Positions 24,530 to 33,739 of a DNA stretch of 64,000 nt are shown here, one piece after another. Where the stretch lies: NCBI RefSeq assembly GCF_900130055.1, contig NZ_FQXU01000003.1:523627-587626 (forward strand), written 5' to 3'. Positions within the stretch are counted from its first letter, which is position 1, and each line of letters opens with the position of its first letter. The stretch comes from Clostridium intestinale DSM 6191. Lineage in GTDB: Bacteria > Bacillota > Clostridia > Clostridiales > Clostridiaceae. The notes below the pieces were generated by a model that saw nothing but the letters and a program-made list of their open reading frames with translations, ran no database searches and was not told the DNA's origin. Position numbers and translations under genes: made by a program.

Positions 24530-25102
24530 TTATTTTAATCCTTCTTTTATAAAGATATCTATAGAACGGGGAATACTTCCTGTTATCATTATAAGAAGTT
24601 TTTTAAGAACAATCTCTGGTTCTTCCACCATACCTTCACTAACCCAATCGCTTATAATCCCATTAAACACATGTCTATAAAAATTAACTATAAAATTTTT
24701 ATCATTTTCATTTAAACTAACACCCATCTCAATTGAACACTCATTAACAACACTGCTAAGTAGATTTCTAGAAAGCTCAGATATATAAATATTAGCCTCT
24801 GACCAATAGGTAGAATTATAAACATGCAAAATCATTTTAGAATTTTTCTTAAAATAATGCATGGTAGCTAAAAAACCCCCACCCCATGTTTCAAAGGTCC
24901 TATTTTGGGCTATTTCTTGTGATAATTCATCATAAAATATACATTTAAAAATATCCATGATATCACTAAAGTAATTATAAAAGCTCTGTCTATTTACATC
25001 ACAATGCTCGCAGATACCAGTAACCGTAATTTTATCTAATGATTTTTTATTCAATAATTCTTTAAAAGAGTTAATTATAGCTGTTTTGGCGTTTTGTTTC
25101 AT
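24530..25102 (-). CDS. TetR-family regulator (DhaS-like)
   Basis: The 190-residue protein starts at the ATG at 25102, 6 nt after GGAG. The N-terminal DNA-binding domain is KITVTGICEHCDVNRQSFYN, and the C-terminal part resembles the TetR_C_8 domain of DhaS-like regulators. It is immediately upstream of, and parallel to, the DUF5692-hypB-flavoprotein-hypA operon and is its most likely regulator. Confidence 0.87.
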   Translation of the reverse strand: MKQNAKTAIINSFKELLNKKSLDKITVTGICEHCDVNRQSFYNYFSDIMDIFKCIFYDELSQEIAQNRTFETWGGGFLATMHYFKKNSKMILHVYNSTYWSEANIYISELSRNLLSSVVNECSIEMGVSLNENDKNFIVNFYRHVFNGIISDWVSEGMVEEPEIVLKKLLIMITGSIPRSIDIFIKEGLK

Positions 25103-25208
25103 AATCTTCTCCATAAAAATAACATATAAGATTTTATAATAAAGAATACTCACTATAGAAAATTATACCAATAAATTAGATTAATTGAAACTTAAACTTA
25201 TAACAACC

Positions 25209-26195
25209 TTATTTTATTATAGGTACAGCAATTGTTACTTCTGAACCGTCTATAACTCCTCCCGTTCTGCTATCGTAGGTTTTAATTGTTATGCTTTTAT
25301 GACCTTTATATTCGCTAGAAGTAAGTTCTTTAATAATGTCAGTAACTTTATTATTATAATCAAATCCCTTAGAAGTTGATGGTAGGGTTAATTGTCTACC
25401 TGTTTCATCAAATAATGCAAAATAGTAGGGATCTCTATCTTTGAAGTCCCAGCCACCTCTATTTTGAGAGAAGAAGACAGCACCAAAAGGTGTAAAAGAA
25501 ATGGAATCGTAATAAATTGACCCTTCATTTGTATTAATTTGTTTATCCAATTTAACATCAATATTTTGAGAAGCTAACTCACCTTTATCTAGTTGATATT
25601 TAACTGATTTTTTTATCTTTCCTTCATCTGAAAGGCTAAAAGTAACTCCTATCTTATCAGGAAGATTTAATGGCTTAACTATATAATAGTTTATATAAGA
25701 TATTTCAGTATCACTTTTTACTCTGTTAAAGCAACTACCACTATATCCACTATCTTTAGGTAAATATTCTTTATCTATTAAAACCGAAAGATTTAGCTTT
25801 TCTTCTTCCATTTCTTCAAATGGTTTTCCATCTTTTCTGGTAATTGAATACGAGTATATAATAAAGTTATTATCGAATATTACGTCATGAATATCGACTA
25901 TATAACTTTTATATGAAATTGATGTATCAACATTTTTTGAATATTTAACATACTCTTCTGGGGCATAAAAATAATCTTTTATGTTACTTATTATTGGGAG
26001 GCTGTCTGCAAATGCCATGGTATAGCTAGACAGAATGGCAACCAATGCTATTGATGCAGCTATCTTAAGTAACTTAGTATGTTTTTTCTTCTTAGGTAGA
26101 TTATTTAAGGTTTTTTCAAATATGTTGTGAAATTCCTCATCTATCTTTTCATTTTTTGATAACTCTATTAATTCTAGAAGATTATCCTTTTCCAT
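25209..26195 (-). CDS. DUF4179-type anti-sigma factor, membrane-anchored
   Basis: The 328-residue protein starts at the ATG at 26195, overlapping the sigma gene by 14 bp with a GGAGGAGG site inside the sigma 3' end. A short cytoplasmic N-terminus is followed by one transmembrane helix (LLKIAASIALVAILSSYTM) and a long extracellular part resembling DUF4179. The overlap with the ECF sigma gene and this topology mark it as the cognate anti-sigma factor. Confidence 0.85.
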   Translation of the reverse strand: MEKDNLLELIELSKNEKIDEEFHNIFEKTLNNLPKKKKHTKLLKIAASIALVAILSSYTMAFADSLPIISNIKDYFYAPEEYVKYSKNVDTSISYKSYIVDIHDVIFDNNFIIYSYSITRKDGKPFEEMEEEKLNLSVLIDKEYLPKDSGYSGSCFNRVKSDTEISYINYYIVKPLNLPDKIGVTFSLSDEGKIKKSVKYQLDKGELASQNIDVKLDKQINTNEGSIYYDSISFTPFGAVFFSQNRGGWDFKDRDPYYFALFDETGRQLTLPSTSKGFDYNNKVTDIIKELTSSEYKGHKSITIKTYDSRTGGVIDGSEVTIAVPIIK

Positions 26196-26709
26196 TAGCC
26201 TTATCCTCCTCCATATATATAATTTTGTGTAATATTTCTTTACCTCTAAATAATCTCGATTTAACTGTACCTTCTGGAATATCCAAAATTTCAGAGATTT
26301 CTTTATAACTAAGATCATTAAAATAAAATAATATTATTACTGATTTAAAGTCATCAGGCAAATCAGAAACTAAGCTCATTAACTCAATCTTTTCTAACTC
26401 CTTATCAATTATAGGAATTTCAATACTATTTTCTAAATATATAATCTTGTTTTGTTTAGAAAGTTCACTTTTGCTTTTATTCACTACTATTTTTAATAGC
26501 CAGCTTTTAAATGAACTTGGATTTTTTAGCGTGGATATCTTCTCATAAACAGTTAAAATCGTATCTTGGACTACATCATATGTAGCTTCATTATTTCCTA
26601 ACATATATCTTGTTAGGCTGTACATATCTCTTTCATAAATTTTCATCAATTCAACAAAGGCATCTTTATTTCCTTTGGTTGCTTTCTTAACTAGTTTTTC
26701 TATATTCAA
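26182..26709 (-). CDS. ECF-type RNA polymerase sigma factor
   Basis: The 175-residue protein starts at a TTG 7 nt after AAAGGAGG. It has sigma-2 region elements (DAFVELMKIYERDMYSLTRY, then YDVVQDTILTVYEKI) and a region-4 helix-turn-helix (LSYKEISEILDIPEGTVKSR). It is coupled with the overlapping anti-sigma gene. The trigger and regulon are unknown. Confidence 0.94.
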   Translation of the reverse strand: MNIEKLVKKATKGNKDAFVELMKIYERDMYSLTRYMLGNNEATYDVVQDTILTVYEKISTLKNPSSFKSWLLKIVVNKSKSELSKQNKIIYLENSIEIPIIDKELEKIELMSLVSDLPDDFKSVIILFYFNDLSYKEISEILDIPEGTVKSRLFRGKEILHKIIYMEEDKANGKG

Positions 26710-26806
26710 TAAATTCCCTCCTTTCCAATCTCATCAATAAGACATACGTGAAAGGGTAATTGTTCCCTACATAAAAAATATTTTATTAAATTTATAACTG
26801 CATAAA

Positions 26807-26835
26807 AAATATCCTTAGCAGAACTAAGGATATTT
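26807..26835 (-). terminator. Terminator of the small membrane protein gene
   Basis: AAATATCCTTAG pairs perfectly with CTAAGGATATTT across a 5-nt loop, and the minus strand continues with T residues. Confidence 0.85.
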
Positions 26836-26849
26836 GAATAATATTTATT

Positions 26850-27026
26850 CTATAAACTGCTTAAAAATACTAAACTACACCAAAGATACATAAGAGATAG
26901 GTAGCAGATAAATGTATTCAATGCTGTTTTTTCATTTTTATCAGCAACCTTTTTTATTATGGAAACCATATTTACAACAAAAATGCTTGCGAATATGAGA
27001 CCAATTAATATAGCTATAATAACCAT
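26850..27026 (-). CDS. Small two-helix membrane protein (58 residues)
   Basis: A frame of 58 codons begins at an ATG with AGAGGG upstream and ends just before a strong terminator. The product starts MVIIAILIGLIFASIFVVNM, has a short charged linker KKVADKNEK and a second hydrophobic stretch. Function unknown. It lies 20 bp after the following small membrane-protein gene and probably shares its transcript. Confidence 0.6.
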   Translation of the reverse strand: MVIIAILIGLIFASIFVVNMVSIIKKVADKNEKTALNTFICYLSLMYLWCSLVFLSSL

Positions 27027-27046
27027 AGATAACCCTCTTTAAAAAT

Positions 27047-27463
27047 CTATTCTAGTTTCTTCTCTGTAAGTATTTCAAACAGTTTATTAGATTTTTCTTC
27101 ATTTAACTGAATATATTTGCCATCAAATATAAGTGCAACTTTATTTCTATCTGGACTTATCCATAAAGAAATATTTTCGTGGTAAGATTTATCTTCATCA
27201 TTGTTCATAAAATAAAATTGATAATCAGGCGGATAGGGCATATCAACCTTAACACTTGACCAATAAATTTTATTAAGAATATTTTTTACTGATTTTATGC
27301 TGTTAGGATCATTGATTTTACAGTAATATTCATATGCGCCAACTTTATCAGTTTGCTTCTCAACAATAATTATATTTCCTTCAAACTTTCTGCTAAAGAA
27401 ATAAATTAGAACAATAACTAAAAATATTGTCAGTAAAAATATATAAACAACTTTCCTTCTCAA
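27047..27463 (-). CDS. Membrane-anchored protein of unknown function
   Basis: The 138-residue protein starts at a TTG 8 nt after AAAGGA. It has one N-terminal transmembrane helix (VVYIFLLTIFLVIVLIYFF) and an exported domain of about 110 residues with the segment YYCKINDPNSIKSVKNIL. No family is recognised with certainty. It is followed by the 58-residue membrane protein gene. Confidence 0.65.
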   Translation of the reverse strand: MRRKVVYIFLLTIFLVIVLIYFFSRKFEGNIIIVEKQTDKVGAYEYYCKINDPNSIKSVKNILNKIYWSSVKVDMPYPPDYQFYFMNNDEDKSYHENISLWISPDRNKVALIFDGKYIQLNEEKSNKLFEILTEKKLE

Positions 27464-27540
27464 ATCTATTTTCCTTTCACAAGTAAAAATAATCTATTTG
27501 CATGTAATTATACCATATTCTTCATAATAAATGTATTCAA

Positions 27541-27981
27541 TTATAACTCCCTAAATTCTCCTCCTTCTTTTATATAGTAATAGTAATGATTTAGAGCCAT
27601 ATCTATTATTTTATTTAATGGGATATTAATATCTGGATGTAGTAGTTTTAATTCTCCCATTCTTCTAATTGTTATATTTCTTAGTAAATAACTTCTTTTA
27701 CTTTGTCCTTCTTCTTCACTCATAACTCTCGTCAATCTATCAATATTGTTTGATGAACTCTTGGCTTTATTTTCATCATTAATTTTTATTTTCTCAACAT
27801 TTTCTTCTTCATTCTGTAGCTCTCCATTATCTATTATTACTTTAGTATTTTTATTAATGGTACTATGAAGAATTTCTCTTTCCACATAATCATATGGTTG
27901 TATTATAGCCCAATCTTCTATTATGTCCTCTTCGGAAGAATCCTCATCTGTGAACTCTGGATTTTCTCTTTTATCTGTCAT
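27541..27981 (-). CDS. Acidic protein with ribbon-helix-helix-like C-terminus
   Basis: The 146-residue protein has a very acidic N-terminal region (EFTDEDSSEEDIIED near 9-23) and a basic, structured C-terminus (RSYLLRNITIRRMGELKLLH, then two helices INIPLNKIIDMALNHYYYYI) that resembles a ribbon-helix-helix DNA-binding fold. Such proteins often regulate their own genes by binding tandem repeats. Four in-phase 24-bp repeats lie 60-155 bp upstream. GAGG precedes the ATG and a TATAAT sits about 35 bp upstream of it. Family assignment is inference. Confidence 0.6.
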   Translation of the reverse strand: MTDKRENPEFTDEDSSEEDIIEDWAIIQPYDYVEREILHSTINKNTKVIIDNGELQNEEENVEKIKINDENKAKSSSNNIDRLTRVMSEEEGQSKRSYLLRNITIRRMGELKLLHPDINIPLNKIIDMALNHYYYYIKEGGEFREL

Positions 27982-28039
27982 ATTAATAACCTCGCTATTT
28001 ATTTTCTTTACTACAATTATATTCTTAAGGCGGAACTTT

Positions 28040-28135
28040 GGTTCTAAAGTTCTTATATTCTTTTATTCTAAAGTTACTATAATCTTTGGTTCTAAAATTC
28101 TTATGTTCTTCGCTTCTAAACTTCTTTTATTCTTT
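28040..28135 (+). repeat. Four tandem 24-bp repeats (iteron-like)
   Basis: Units at 28040-28063, 28064-28087, 28088-28111 and 28112-28135 follow the consensus GNTTCTAAANTTCTTATNTTCTTT with exact 24-bp phase and few differences. They lie upstream of the ribbon-helix-helix-like gene read on the minus strand. They fall in an antisense open frame as an 8-residue repeat (x-SK-x-x-IFF type), but that frame lacks a ribosome binding site. The likeliest role is an operator array. Confidence 0.85.
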
Positions 28136-28231
28136 TACAGAAAAGTTCCATATAGAAAAAGGACCGTCTCTGAATTAAATCCTAATGCGCCACCAGCTTA
28201 TCTTCTTGTTTTGCAAAAAAAACATTAAAGA

Positions 28232-28266
28232 AAAGGACTAACCTATTAGTAGTGCGGCAGTCCCTT
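28232..28266 (-). terminator. Probable terminator of the ABC transporter operon
   Basis: AAGGACT pairs with AGTCCCTT, and on the minus strand the sequence continues TTTTCTTTAATGTTTTTTTT. Confidence 0.6.
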
Positions 28267-28280
28267 GGAATATTTTATTG

Positions 28281-28943
28281 TTAAACTAATCCTCTTATCC
28301 AATTCTTCATTTCCTCTGGTGTATTAAAATTATTTTTAACTTCGTATATCTTCCCATTATTCAAGAAGAGAATTGTATCTGATATGTCTTTAGCTATATC
28401 TATTAAATGCGTTGATATTACAACTGTTGTTCCTTTATTTACGTATCTTCTAATTGTATCTATTATAACTTCAGCAGATATAAAATCTATTGCACCAAAA
28501 GGCTCGTCCATTAGGATATATTTATAATTTAATAAAAAACCAATTATTAAAACTAACTTTTGCTTAGTTCCTAAAGAGTATATTCCTATTGGATTATCTA
28601 TATATTCTTTCATTCTAAGCTCGTCTACTAATCTATTATATTCAGTTAAGTCTATTGTTACTTTTTTAAGTTTTAGTATTAAATCTAAAAACTCACTTCC
28701 AGTTAAGTTTTTATAAAAAGACATTTCATCATGAATATATAAGATCTCTTCATTTACCAATTTTTTATCTAGATTAATATTAGAGTCTAGAAATCCTGTT
28801 ATGCAGTTAAATAAGGTGGTTTTTCCAGAACCATTTACTCCTAAAAGACAGTATATCTTACCTGTTTCAATTTTAAATGAGGCTCCATCTAATATCTTTT
28901 TCTCATCATCATAAGAAAAGTTCAAATCATTAATTTTTAACAT
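28281..28943 (-). CDS. ABC transporter ATP-binding protein
   Basis: The 220-residue ATPase has Walker A GVNGSGKTT near 35-43, a degenerate signature YSLGTKQKL in place of LSGGQ, Walker B YILMDEPFG and the switch His in VISTHL. It begins two bases after the permease stop, so the two genes form an operon. The degenerate signature is common in two-gene exporters of this sort. Substrate unknown. Confidence 0.92.
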   Translation of the reverse strand: MLKINDLNFSYDDEKKILDGASFKIETGKIYCLLGVNGSGKTTLFNCITGFLDSNINLDKKLVNEEILYIHDEMSFYKNLTGSEFLDLILKLKKVTIDLTEYNRLVDELRMKEYIDNPIGIYSLGTKQKLVLIIGFLLNYKYILMDEPFGAIDFISAEVIIDTIRRYVNKGTTVVISTHLIDIAKDISDTILFLNNGKIYEVKNNFNTPEEMKNWIRGLV

Positions 28944-28944
28944 G

Positions 28945-30471
28945 TTAGTTTTCTCTCTTTCTTAAATTAAACTTCTTAATGTACAAATTAAACATATAAA
29001 TAATTATCAAAAGTACGTTTGTACCAATTAACATTAATGCGCTATTGATTATAGGAAGCTCATATCCTCTCATTAATAGCTGCGTAAATAAATTGATTGC
29101 AGCTAATATTAGAAGTGTGTTTATCCACCCAAATATTCTTTTGTTATTTACCTCACCATTAATCTTATTTACTAAATTTAAACTTAGGAGTCGTTCTAAT
29201 ATTATAAAAGTAAAAAGTGAAGAAATCAGTCCAAGCCATCCCCATATATTATATCTAATTAAAAGTGCAACAACATAAATAATACCCATTGGGTAAAATA
29301 GAATTAAACCTGCAAAGTTTCGTCTAACTTTTATTAAATCTTCTCTATTGAAGTTTATATTGTATTTTCCAAGTAGATCAGTATCTTCACTAACACAAAG
29401 AATGTTTCTCATGGAAAAACGTCCACTAGTCCAATATATAATTCCCATGTATATAAAGATAATAAAGCTCATACTCATAGAAATTTCAATACTGCTTTTT
29501 ACTCCACTTATATCAATATCATGATATATTGCTATAACACAAATAATATAAATAATCTGAGTAATAAGTATTCCAAATACTGCCCCCCTATTGTCTCTAG
29601 AAAGTTCCTTTATATCCTTTTGAAGAACTAGCTTATCCATAGGAGTAATATTTCTAAATAATTTTTCTGTTACCTTTAATAGAAGCTTTTCAATATGCTG
29701 ATTCCTTTTTCTAAAAGGTTTTTCACTCCTATTTTTCACTATTTTTCTTATGTTAAGATTTAAATGATTTTCTGAAAAATAAAAAAGAACTAAAGCTAAT
29801 ATAAATATGAGAATAAGCGTTATAATATGAAAAACATTTATATTGATATTTGTAATAGGAACTTCCTTTTTTAAATCTGGAGAAATTTCATTTAAGTATA
29901 AAAAAGCTCCGTAGTTAGGTACAATAAATGTGAATGTTCCCCAAAAACCTAATATAAATTTTAGTACCTTTTCCATCTTCCTATTTATAGTATTTAAGAA
30001 GTATCTTGTATAAATCGCAATTAAATAGTTAAAAATAAACCAACTAGCTATAAATAAAATAGAAGATAAGATAAACAAAGGATTTGATATATTTAGTACA
30101 GGTCTTAAACTTAGCAAAATAGCTGAAACTAAAGGTAAAGTCCATTTTACTAATACCATAAATACTCTTACCTTTATATATGGTTGTAATTTATCAGGAA
30201 GAAATTTTATAATTACATCTTTCTCCAAGTTTTTGAAAAAAGAGAGGTAGATAATAAAGTGAGTTAAGGTTGAAATCATATTTGCTACTATTATTAGATT
30301 TATGATTATGGTTTTAGCACTTATTGTACCTCTATGTCCACTTAAACCTAATAAAATTATTCCTAAGGTTGGCGCAATATAAATAAGAGCAAGCTTAACG
30401 TAACTTTTGAATATATTGTTTGTTTTCTTTTGAATATTAGCAAGTTCCAGTGTCAGCCATAGTTTAAACAT
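28945..30471 (-). CDS. ABC transporter permease
   Basis: The 508-residue protein has about ten to eleven hydrophobic helices in two halves with a large charged cytosolic stretch around 255-295 (RKRNQHIEKLLLKVTEKLFR). It pairs with the downstream ATPase gene. Its size suggests a permease that works as a single gene product dimer. No substrate clue is visible. Confidence 0.85.
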   Translation of the reverse strand: MFKLWLTLELANIQKKTNNIFKSYVKLALIYIAPTLGIILLGLSGHRGTISAKTIIINLIIVANMISTLTHFIIYLSFFKNLEKDVIIKFLPDKLQPYIKVRVFMVLVKWTLPLVSAILLSLRPVLNISNPLFILSSILFIASWFIFNYLIAIYTRYFLNTINRKMEKVLKFILGFWGTFTFIVPNYGAFLYLNEISPDLKKEVPITNININVFHIITLILIFILALVLFYFSENHLNLNIRKIVKNRSEKPFRKRNQHIEKLLLKVTEKLFRNITPMDKLVLQKDIKELSRDNRGAVFGILITQIIYIICVIAIYHDIDISGVKSSIEISMSMSFIIFIYMGIIYWTSGRFSMRNILCVSEDTDLLGKYNINFNREDLIKVRRNFAGLILFYPMGIIYVVALLIRYNIWGWLGLISSLFTFIILERLLSLNLVNKINGEVNNKRIFGWINTLLILAAINLFTQLLMRGYELPIINSALMLIGTNVLLIIIYMFNLYIKKFNLRKREN

Positions 30472-30552
30472 AGGTTATTCCTTTCTGGTTTCAACAATTT
30501 AAATATTATAAATTTAACAAGAATGACTTTAATGAGGCTTGGGAAGAAGCCT

Positions 30553-31101
30553 CTACAGTATTAATGTGTTTAACTTTTCCCACTCTGATTTTAGCATTGC
30601 ATATTCATAGGTATCCATCCATAATGGCTCTCCATTATTATCTGTTTTAAAATAAACATTTTGTAATAGCAACCCTTCTCTTCTCAAACCTAAACGTTCA
30701 AGTAGCTTCCAAGAATTATTATTTTTAGGACTACACTTTGCAATAACACGCCTAACATTTAGGTTTGTAAATGCATAATTAATTAATGCTCTAGCACTTT
30801 CTGTAGCATATCCCTGCCCTTGATATTTTCTATTAAATACATAACCAAGCTCCCAGGTATCAAAGTCTCCTTTTGAGAAGTACAAGTTTCCTATTAATTT
30901 TTTATTTTCTCTTAAACAAACTCCATAAAAACTCTTATCACTGGATCTTCGTACAGCCTCTTCTTTAGCCTTTTTTTCATTAAATACATGATATGGTTCA
31001 AACTTAACCACTTCTTCATCTGATAGGTATTCATAAAGGTCTTGCCAATCATCTTTTTCAAATCTTCTTATAACCAGTCTTTCTGTAATTATATTTTCCA
31101 T
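30553..31101 (-). CDS. GNAT acetyltransferase, RimJ/RimL-like
   Basis: The 182-residue protein starts TERLVIRRFEKDDWQDLYEY, typical of RimJ/RimL-type transferases, with the acetyl-CoA motif RKYQGQGYATESARALI and the late NNNSWKLLERLGL. Members acetylate ribosomal or other N-termini, or small molecules. The acceptor is unknown. AAGGAG precedes the ATG. A 248-bp AT-rich region with TATA-type inverted repeats lies upstream. Confidence 0.92.
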   Translation of the reverse strand: MENIITERLVIRRFEKDDWQDLYEYLSDEEVVKFEPYHVFNEKKAKEEAVRRSSDKSFYGVCLRENKKLIGNLYFSKGDFDTWELGYVFNRKYQGQGYATESARALINYAFTNLNVRRVIAKCSPKNNNSWKLLERLGLRREGLLLQNVYFKTDNNGEPLWMDTYEYAMLKSEWEKLNTLIL

Positions 31102-31292
31102 CTCAATCTCCTTAATTTTATTATAGAAGAAAATTCTCCCTGTATTCTGTGATTTAAATTTTCTAGGAATATATATAGATATATATTTTTCTATATATCT
31201 ATATAACTATATATAGTATTTATGCGGCACTCAGGGGATTTTTAATTTAAAATAGGTTACTTAATACTCAATAAATAATTAAAGATTCTTAA

Positions 31293-31338
31293 AAGAGTCT
31301 GTAACAAAACAATTATCATAATTTTGCTACAAACTCTT
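31293..31338 (-). terminator. Terminator after the membrane-anchored protein gene
   Basis: AAGAGT and ACTCTT close a hairpin that continues inside with TGT/ACA and AAAA/TTTT, followed on the minus strand by TTAAGAATCTTT. Confidence 0.6.
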
Positions 31339-31349
31339 AATTAAAAATA

Positions 31350-31832
31350 TTAAGATAACCAAACCTCTCTAGTAGAATTTTCTTTCCACGTTCCAAAGCT
31401 TTTATGAAATTTCACTTTAATTCCACCTCCACTTAAATAAGTTTCTTTACTACTATCTGATATTGCCCAAGTATTCTCTATTACTATTGAAGCATTTTGA
31501 TTATCTATGCTAATGTCCTTAAAAGTTAAATAAAGAAAATCTCCCTCTTTATTAGCTTTCTCTTTTATTTCATAAGGTGTCATAACTATTAATTTTTGCT
31601 TTAAAACTTCACTCAGGGTTTTATTATCTAAGTTCTCTGAGGATACAATGATATTCTCATAATTTTTTACAATATTATAATCTGGAAGCTCACCATTTTC
31701 TAAAGCTATTTTAATGGTCTTGCCTATTAATTCTTCTTTTGAATTAGTATCCCTTTTGTAAAAAAAGATAAATGTTAGGGTCACCAGTATAATAACTATA
31801 GTTATTAATACTCCCCTTTTTCTATTCCCCAA
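31350..31832 (-). CDS. Membrane-anchored protein of unknown function
   Basis: The 160-residue protein starts at a TTG 8 nt after GGGGG. One transmembrane helix (VLITIVIILVTLTFIFFY) is followed by an exported domain ending in a G-x-W-K-x-x-x-x-x-x-V-W-L pattern. This recalls NTF2-like or DUF4829-like small extracytoplasmic domains seen also at 35970 and 62946. No function is assigned. Confidence 0.65.
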   Translation of the reverse strand: MGNRKRGVLITIVIILVTLTFIFFYKRDTNSKEELIGKTIKIALENGELPDYNIVKNYENIIVSSENLDNKTLSEVLKQKLIVMTPYEIKEKANKEGDFLYLTFKDISIDNQNASIVIENTWAISDSSKETYLSGGGIKVKFHKSFGTWKENSTREVWLS

Positions 31833-31857
31833 AATAAATACCCCCTATATACTTAAG

Positions 31858-32406
31858 TTATAAAATGTATTCAAGTTGACAATCACAAGGCTCTTTCTCA
31901 ACGTGCTTTTTATCATATTCTACTGCTTCAACACATCCTAAGGATTTATAAAAAGCTTGTGATTCAACTGATGAGTGGGCAGAAATATATAGTTTTTTAG
32001 CACCACGAGCTTTTGCCCATTTAGACGCAAGTTTAAAAAGTTCTCTTCCTATTCCATAACCCCTCATGTCTTCAGAAACATGGATACTTGAAAGATTTAT
32101 ATAATCTCTATTTTTGCCTAAAAAATCACCATCAACTGATGTAAATCCTTTTAAAATCCCATCTGAAAAAGCACCATATACCACGCCGTCCGTGTTTATA
32201 ACACCTTTAAGACATTCAGAGAGGAAAGCATAGTCTTCTTTTCCCCATTCCTCAACAAAACGAACTTCCTTAATCACCCATTCTCCATCTATTTTTCTCC
32301 AACAATGAGTGACATTTTGATGACGCTTAAAATTATCAAAAAGCTCTATATTAATTTCTTCTATTTGTATCTCTCTATAATTTATCTTATTTTTTAAATT
32401 TTCCAT
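31858..32406 (-). CDS. GNAT acetyltransferase
   Basis: The 182-residue protein starts at the ATG at 32406, 8 nt after GGGAGG. It has an acetyl-CoA loop MRGYGIGRELFKLASKWAKA and the C-terminal SSVESQAFYKSLG typical of GNATs. Substrate unknown. It is followed 25 bp later by the membrane-anchored protein gene. Confidence 0.9.
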   Translation of the reverse strand: MENLKNKINYREIQIEEINIELFDNFKRHQNVTHCWRKIDGEWVIKEVRFVEEWGKEDYAFLSECLKGVINTDGVVYGAFSDGILKGFTSVDGDFLGKNRDYINLSSIHVSEDMRGYGIGRELFKLASKWAKARGAKKLYISAHSSVESQAFYKSLGCVEAVEYDKKHVEKEPCDCQLEYIL

Positions 32407-32474
32407 ATCCTTTACCTCCCTAAAAAGCATTATTTTATTGTATTCCGCATCCTTTGGTATTTAACATACCCAGG

Positions 32475-32861
32475 TTAATCCTTAGAATATTTAGTAGTTT
32501 TTTCACTGTTAAAATATTCTATGGGTACCTCAACAAATGAAACCAGTTTTTTTGATTTAACAAATGCAATCATATTTATTGAATCAAGATTTTCGATATT
32601 AAATCTTGAGTTATAACTCTTTACTCCATCACCTTTAAATATATTATTGGGATTTGAATACGGAATAAATATATACATTGTGTCCCATTCAAAATCAGTA
32701 ACCTCTGAAAAATCTACATGTTCTGATTGTTTTATGGTGTCTACTATTTTATGTCTTAGGGCTTTATCTTCACTTATTTTCCTAGACTTTCTAAAATAAA
32801 TAAACATAGACAGTAGTATAATTATAAAAACTAAACCCACAACAAGATATTTTTTCTTCAT
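32475..32861 (-). CDS. Membrane-anchored protein of unknown function
   Basis: The 128-residue protein begins with a transmembrane helix (YLVVGLVFIIILLSMFIYF) and has a short exported domain with WDTMYIFIPYSNP. AGGAGG lies 5-6 nt before the ATG. The extracellular part resembles small Bacillus/Clostridium exported proteins of unknown role. Confidence 0.65.
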   Translation of the reverse strand: MKKKYLVVGLVFIIILLSMFIYFRKSRKISEDKALRHKIVDTIKQSEHVDFSEVTDFEWDTMYIFIPYSNPNNIFKGDGVKSYNSRFNIENLDSINMIAFVKSKKLVSFVEVPIEYFNSEKTTKYSKD

Positions 32862-32917
32862 AAGTCCTCCTGTTATCTTTATTATGGTAATAATATCACA
32901 TAATCACAATTAGTTTA

Positions 32918-33550
32918 TTACTCTTTTATTACATTTAATTCACTTACTTGTTTCTCACTAAAAAGCACAGTAACAGCATAAACACGATCATATCCAAGTT
33001 CTTTATATTTTTCTGGTGTATAAAAGTAGTCTACTGTATGCGCAGTCATGGTATTACCAGAAGTTACCCCTTGAACAACTAAAGGAATTTCTTTATCGTA
33101 GGTAATCTCAGCTTTATTATCTAGAAATGAGCTGAGTTGTCCCATAGTTGAAGGCTCTTGTGGTTTCTCAGTTGAAAATTTAGTTGAAGCACTTGAATTT
33201 TCACTTAAAAAAGCAATTTTATATCCGTAAAAATAATTATTAAAATTGAGACTTAATCTTCCCTTGATATCTTTAAATTCCTGACTTGTTCTCCCAATGT
33301 TAGAATCCCATTTGTTGTCTTTTAATTCATATATGCTTATCTGAATAGATTGTACTTTATCATCTAAATTAAAATCATACATCATTTGATTTTCATAATC
33401 TCCAACCAATTTAACAATATCATCTTCTGATTTTGTTAATTCTGCTTTTTGTATATATTTCTCTTTAACCTCAACTGGATTTTTAGCTTTACACGAAGTA
33501 AATATAAGCAAAGAAACAGCAAGCATAAAAACAGATAAAACCCTTTTCAC
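32918..33550 (-). CDS. Predicted lipoprotein
   Basis: The 210-residue protein starts at a GTG 6 nt after GGGGG. A signal peptide ends in the lipobox IFTSC (Cys20). The mature domain is acidic and beta-rich, with no catalytic motif recognised. It sits 56 bp upstream of the small membrane-protein gene and may be co-transcribed. Confidence 0.75.
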   Translation of the reverse strand: MKRVLSVFMLAVSLLIFTSCKAKNPVEVKEKYIQKAELTKSEDDIVKLVGDYENQMMYDFNLDDKVQSIQISIYELKDNKWDSNIGRTSQEFKDIKGRLSLNFNNYFYGYKIAFLSENSSASTKFSTEKPQEPSTMGQLSSFLDNKAEITYDKEIPLVVQGVTSGNTMTAHTVDYFYTPEKYKELGYDRVYAVTVLFSEKQVSELNVIKE

Positions 33551-33673
33551 AAAATTCCCCCTTTTACAGTTATACCAATCTATCCCATATACTATCCATT
33601 ATACATAAAAGCCAATTTATATTAAACATCAAAATTTAAATATCGCTTTAAATTACTTATTCATAATAAAAAA

Positions 33674-33704
33674 TGTAGTAGATCTATATAAAAAATCTAC
33701 TACA
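33674..33704 (-). terminator. Terminator of the 84-residue protein gene
   Basis: TGTAGTAGAT pairs perfectly with ATCTACTACA, with TTTTTTATT following on the minus strand. Confidence 0.85.
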
Positions 33705-33739
33705 CCTCATAATAAAGTTACTCTAAGTTTTATTAAAAT

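Noticed and set aside
27923-28228. Plus-strand frame of 101 codons covering the 24-bp repeats
   Set aside because: It is antisense to a better-supported gene and lacks a ribosome binding site. The peptide repeat is a by-product of the DNA repeats.
31165-31220. TATA-type alternating repeats as a CRISPR or satellite array
   Set aside because: The stretch is a short AT-rich inverted repeat with no unit and spacer structure.
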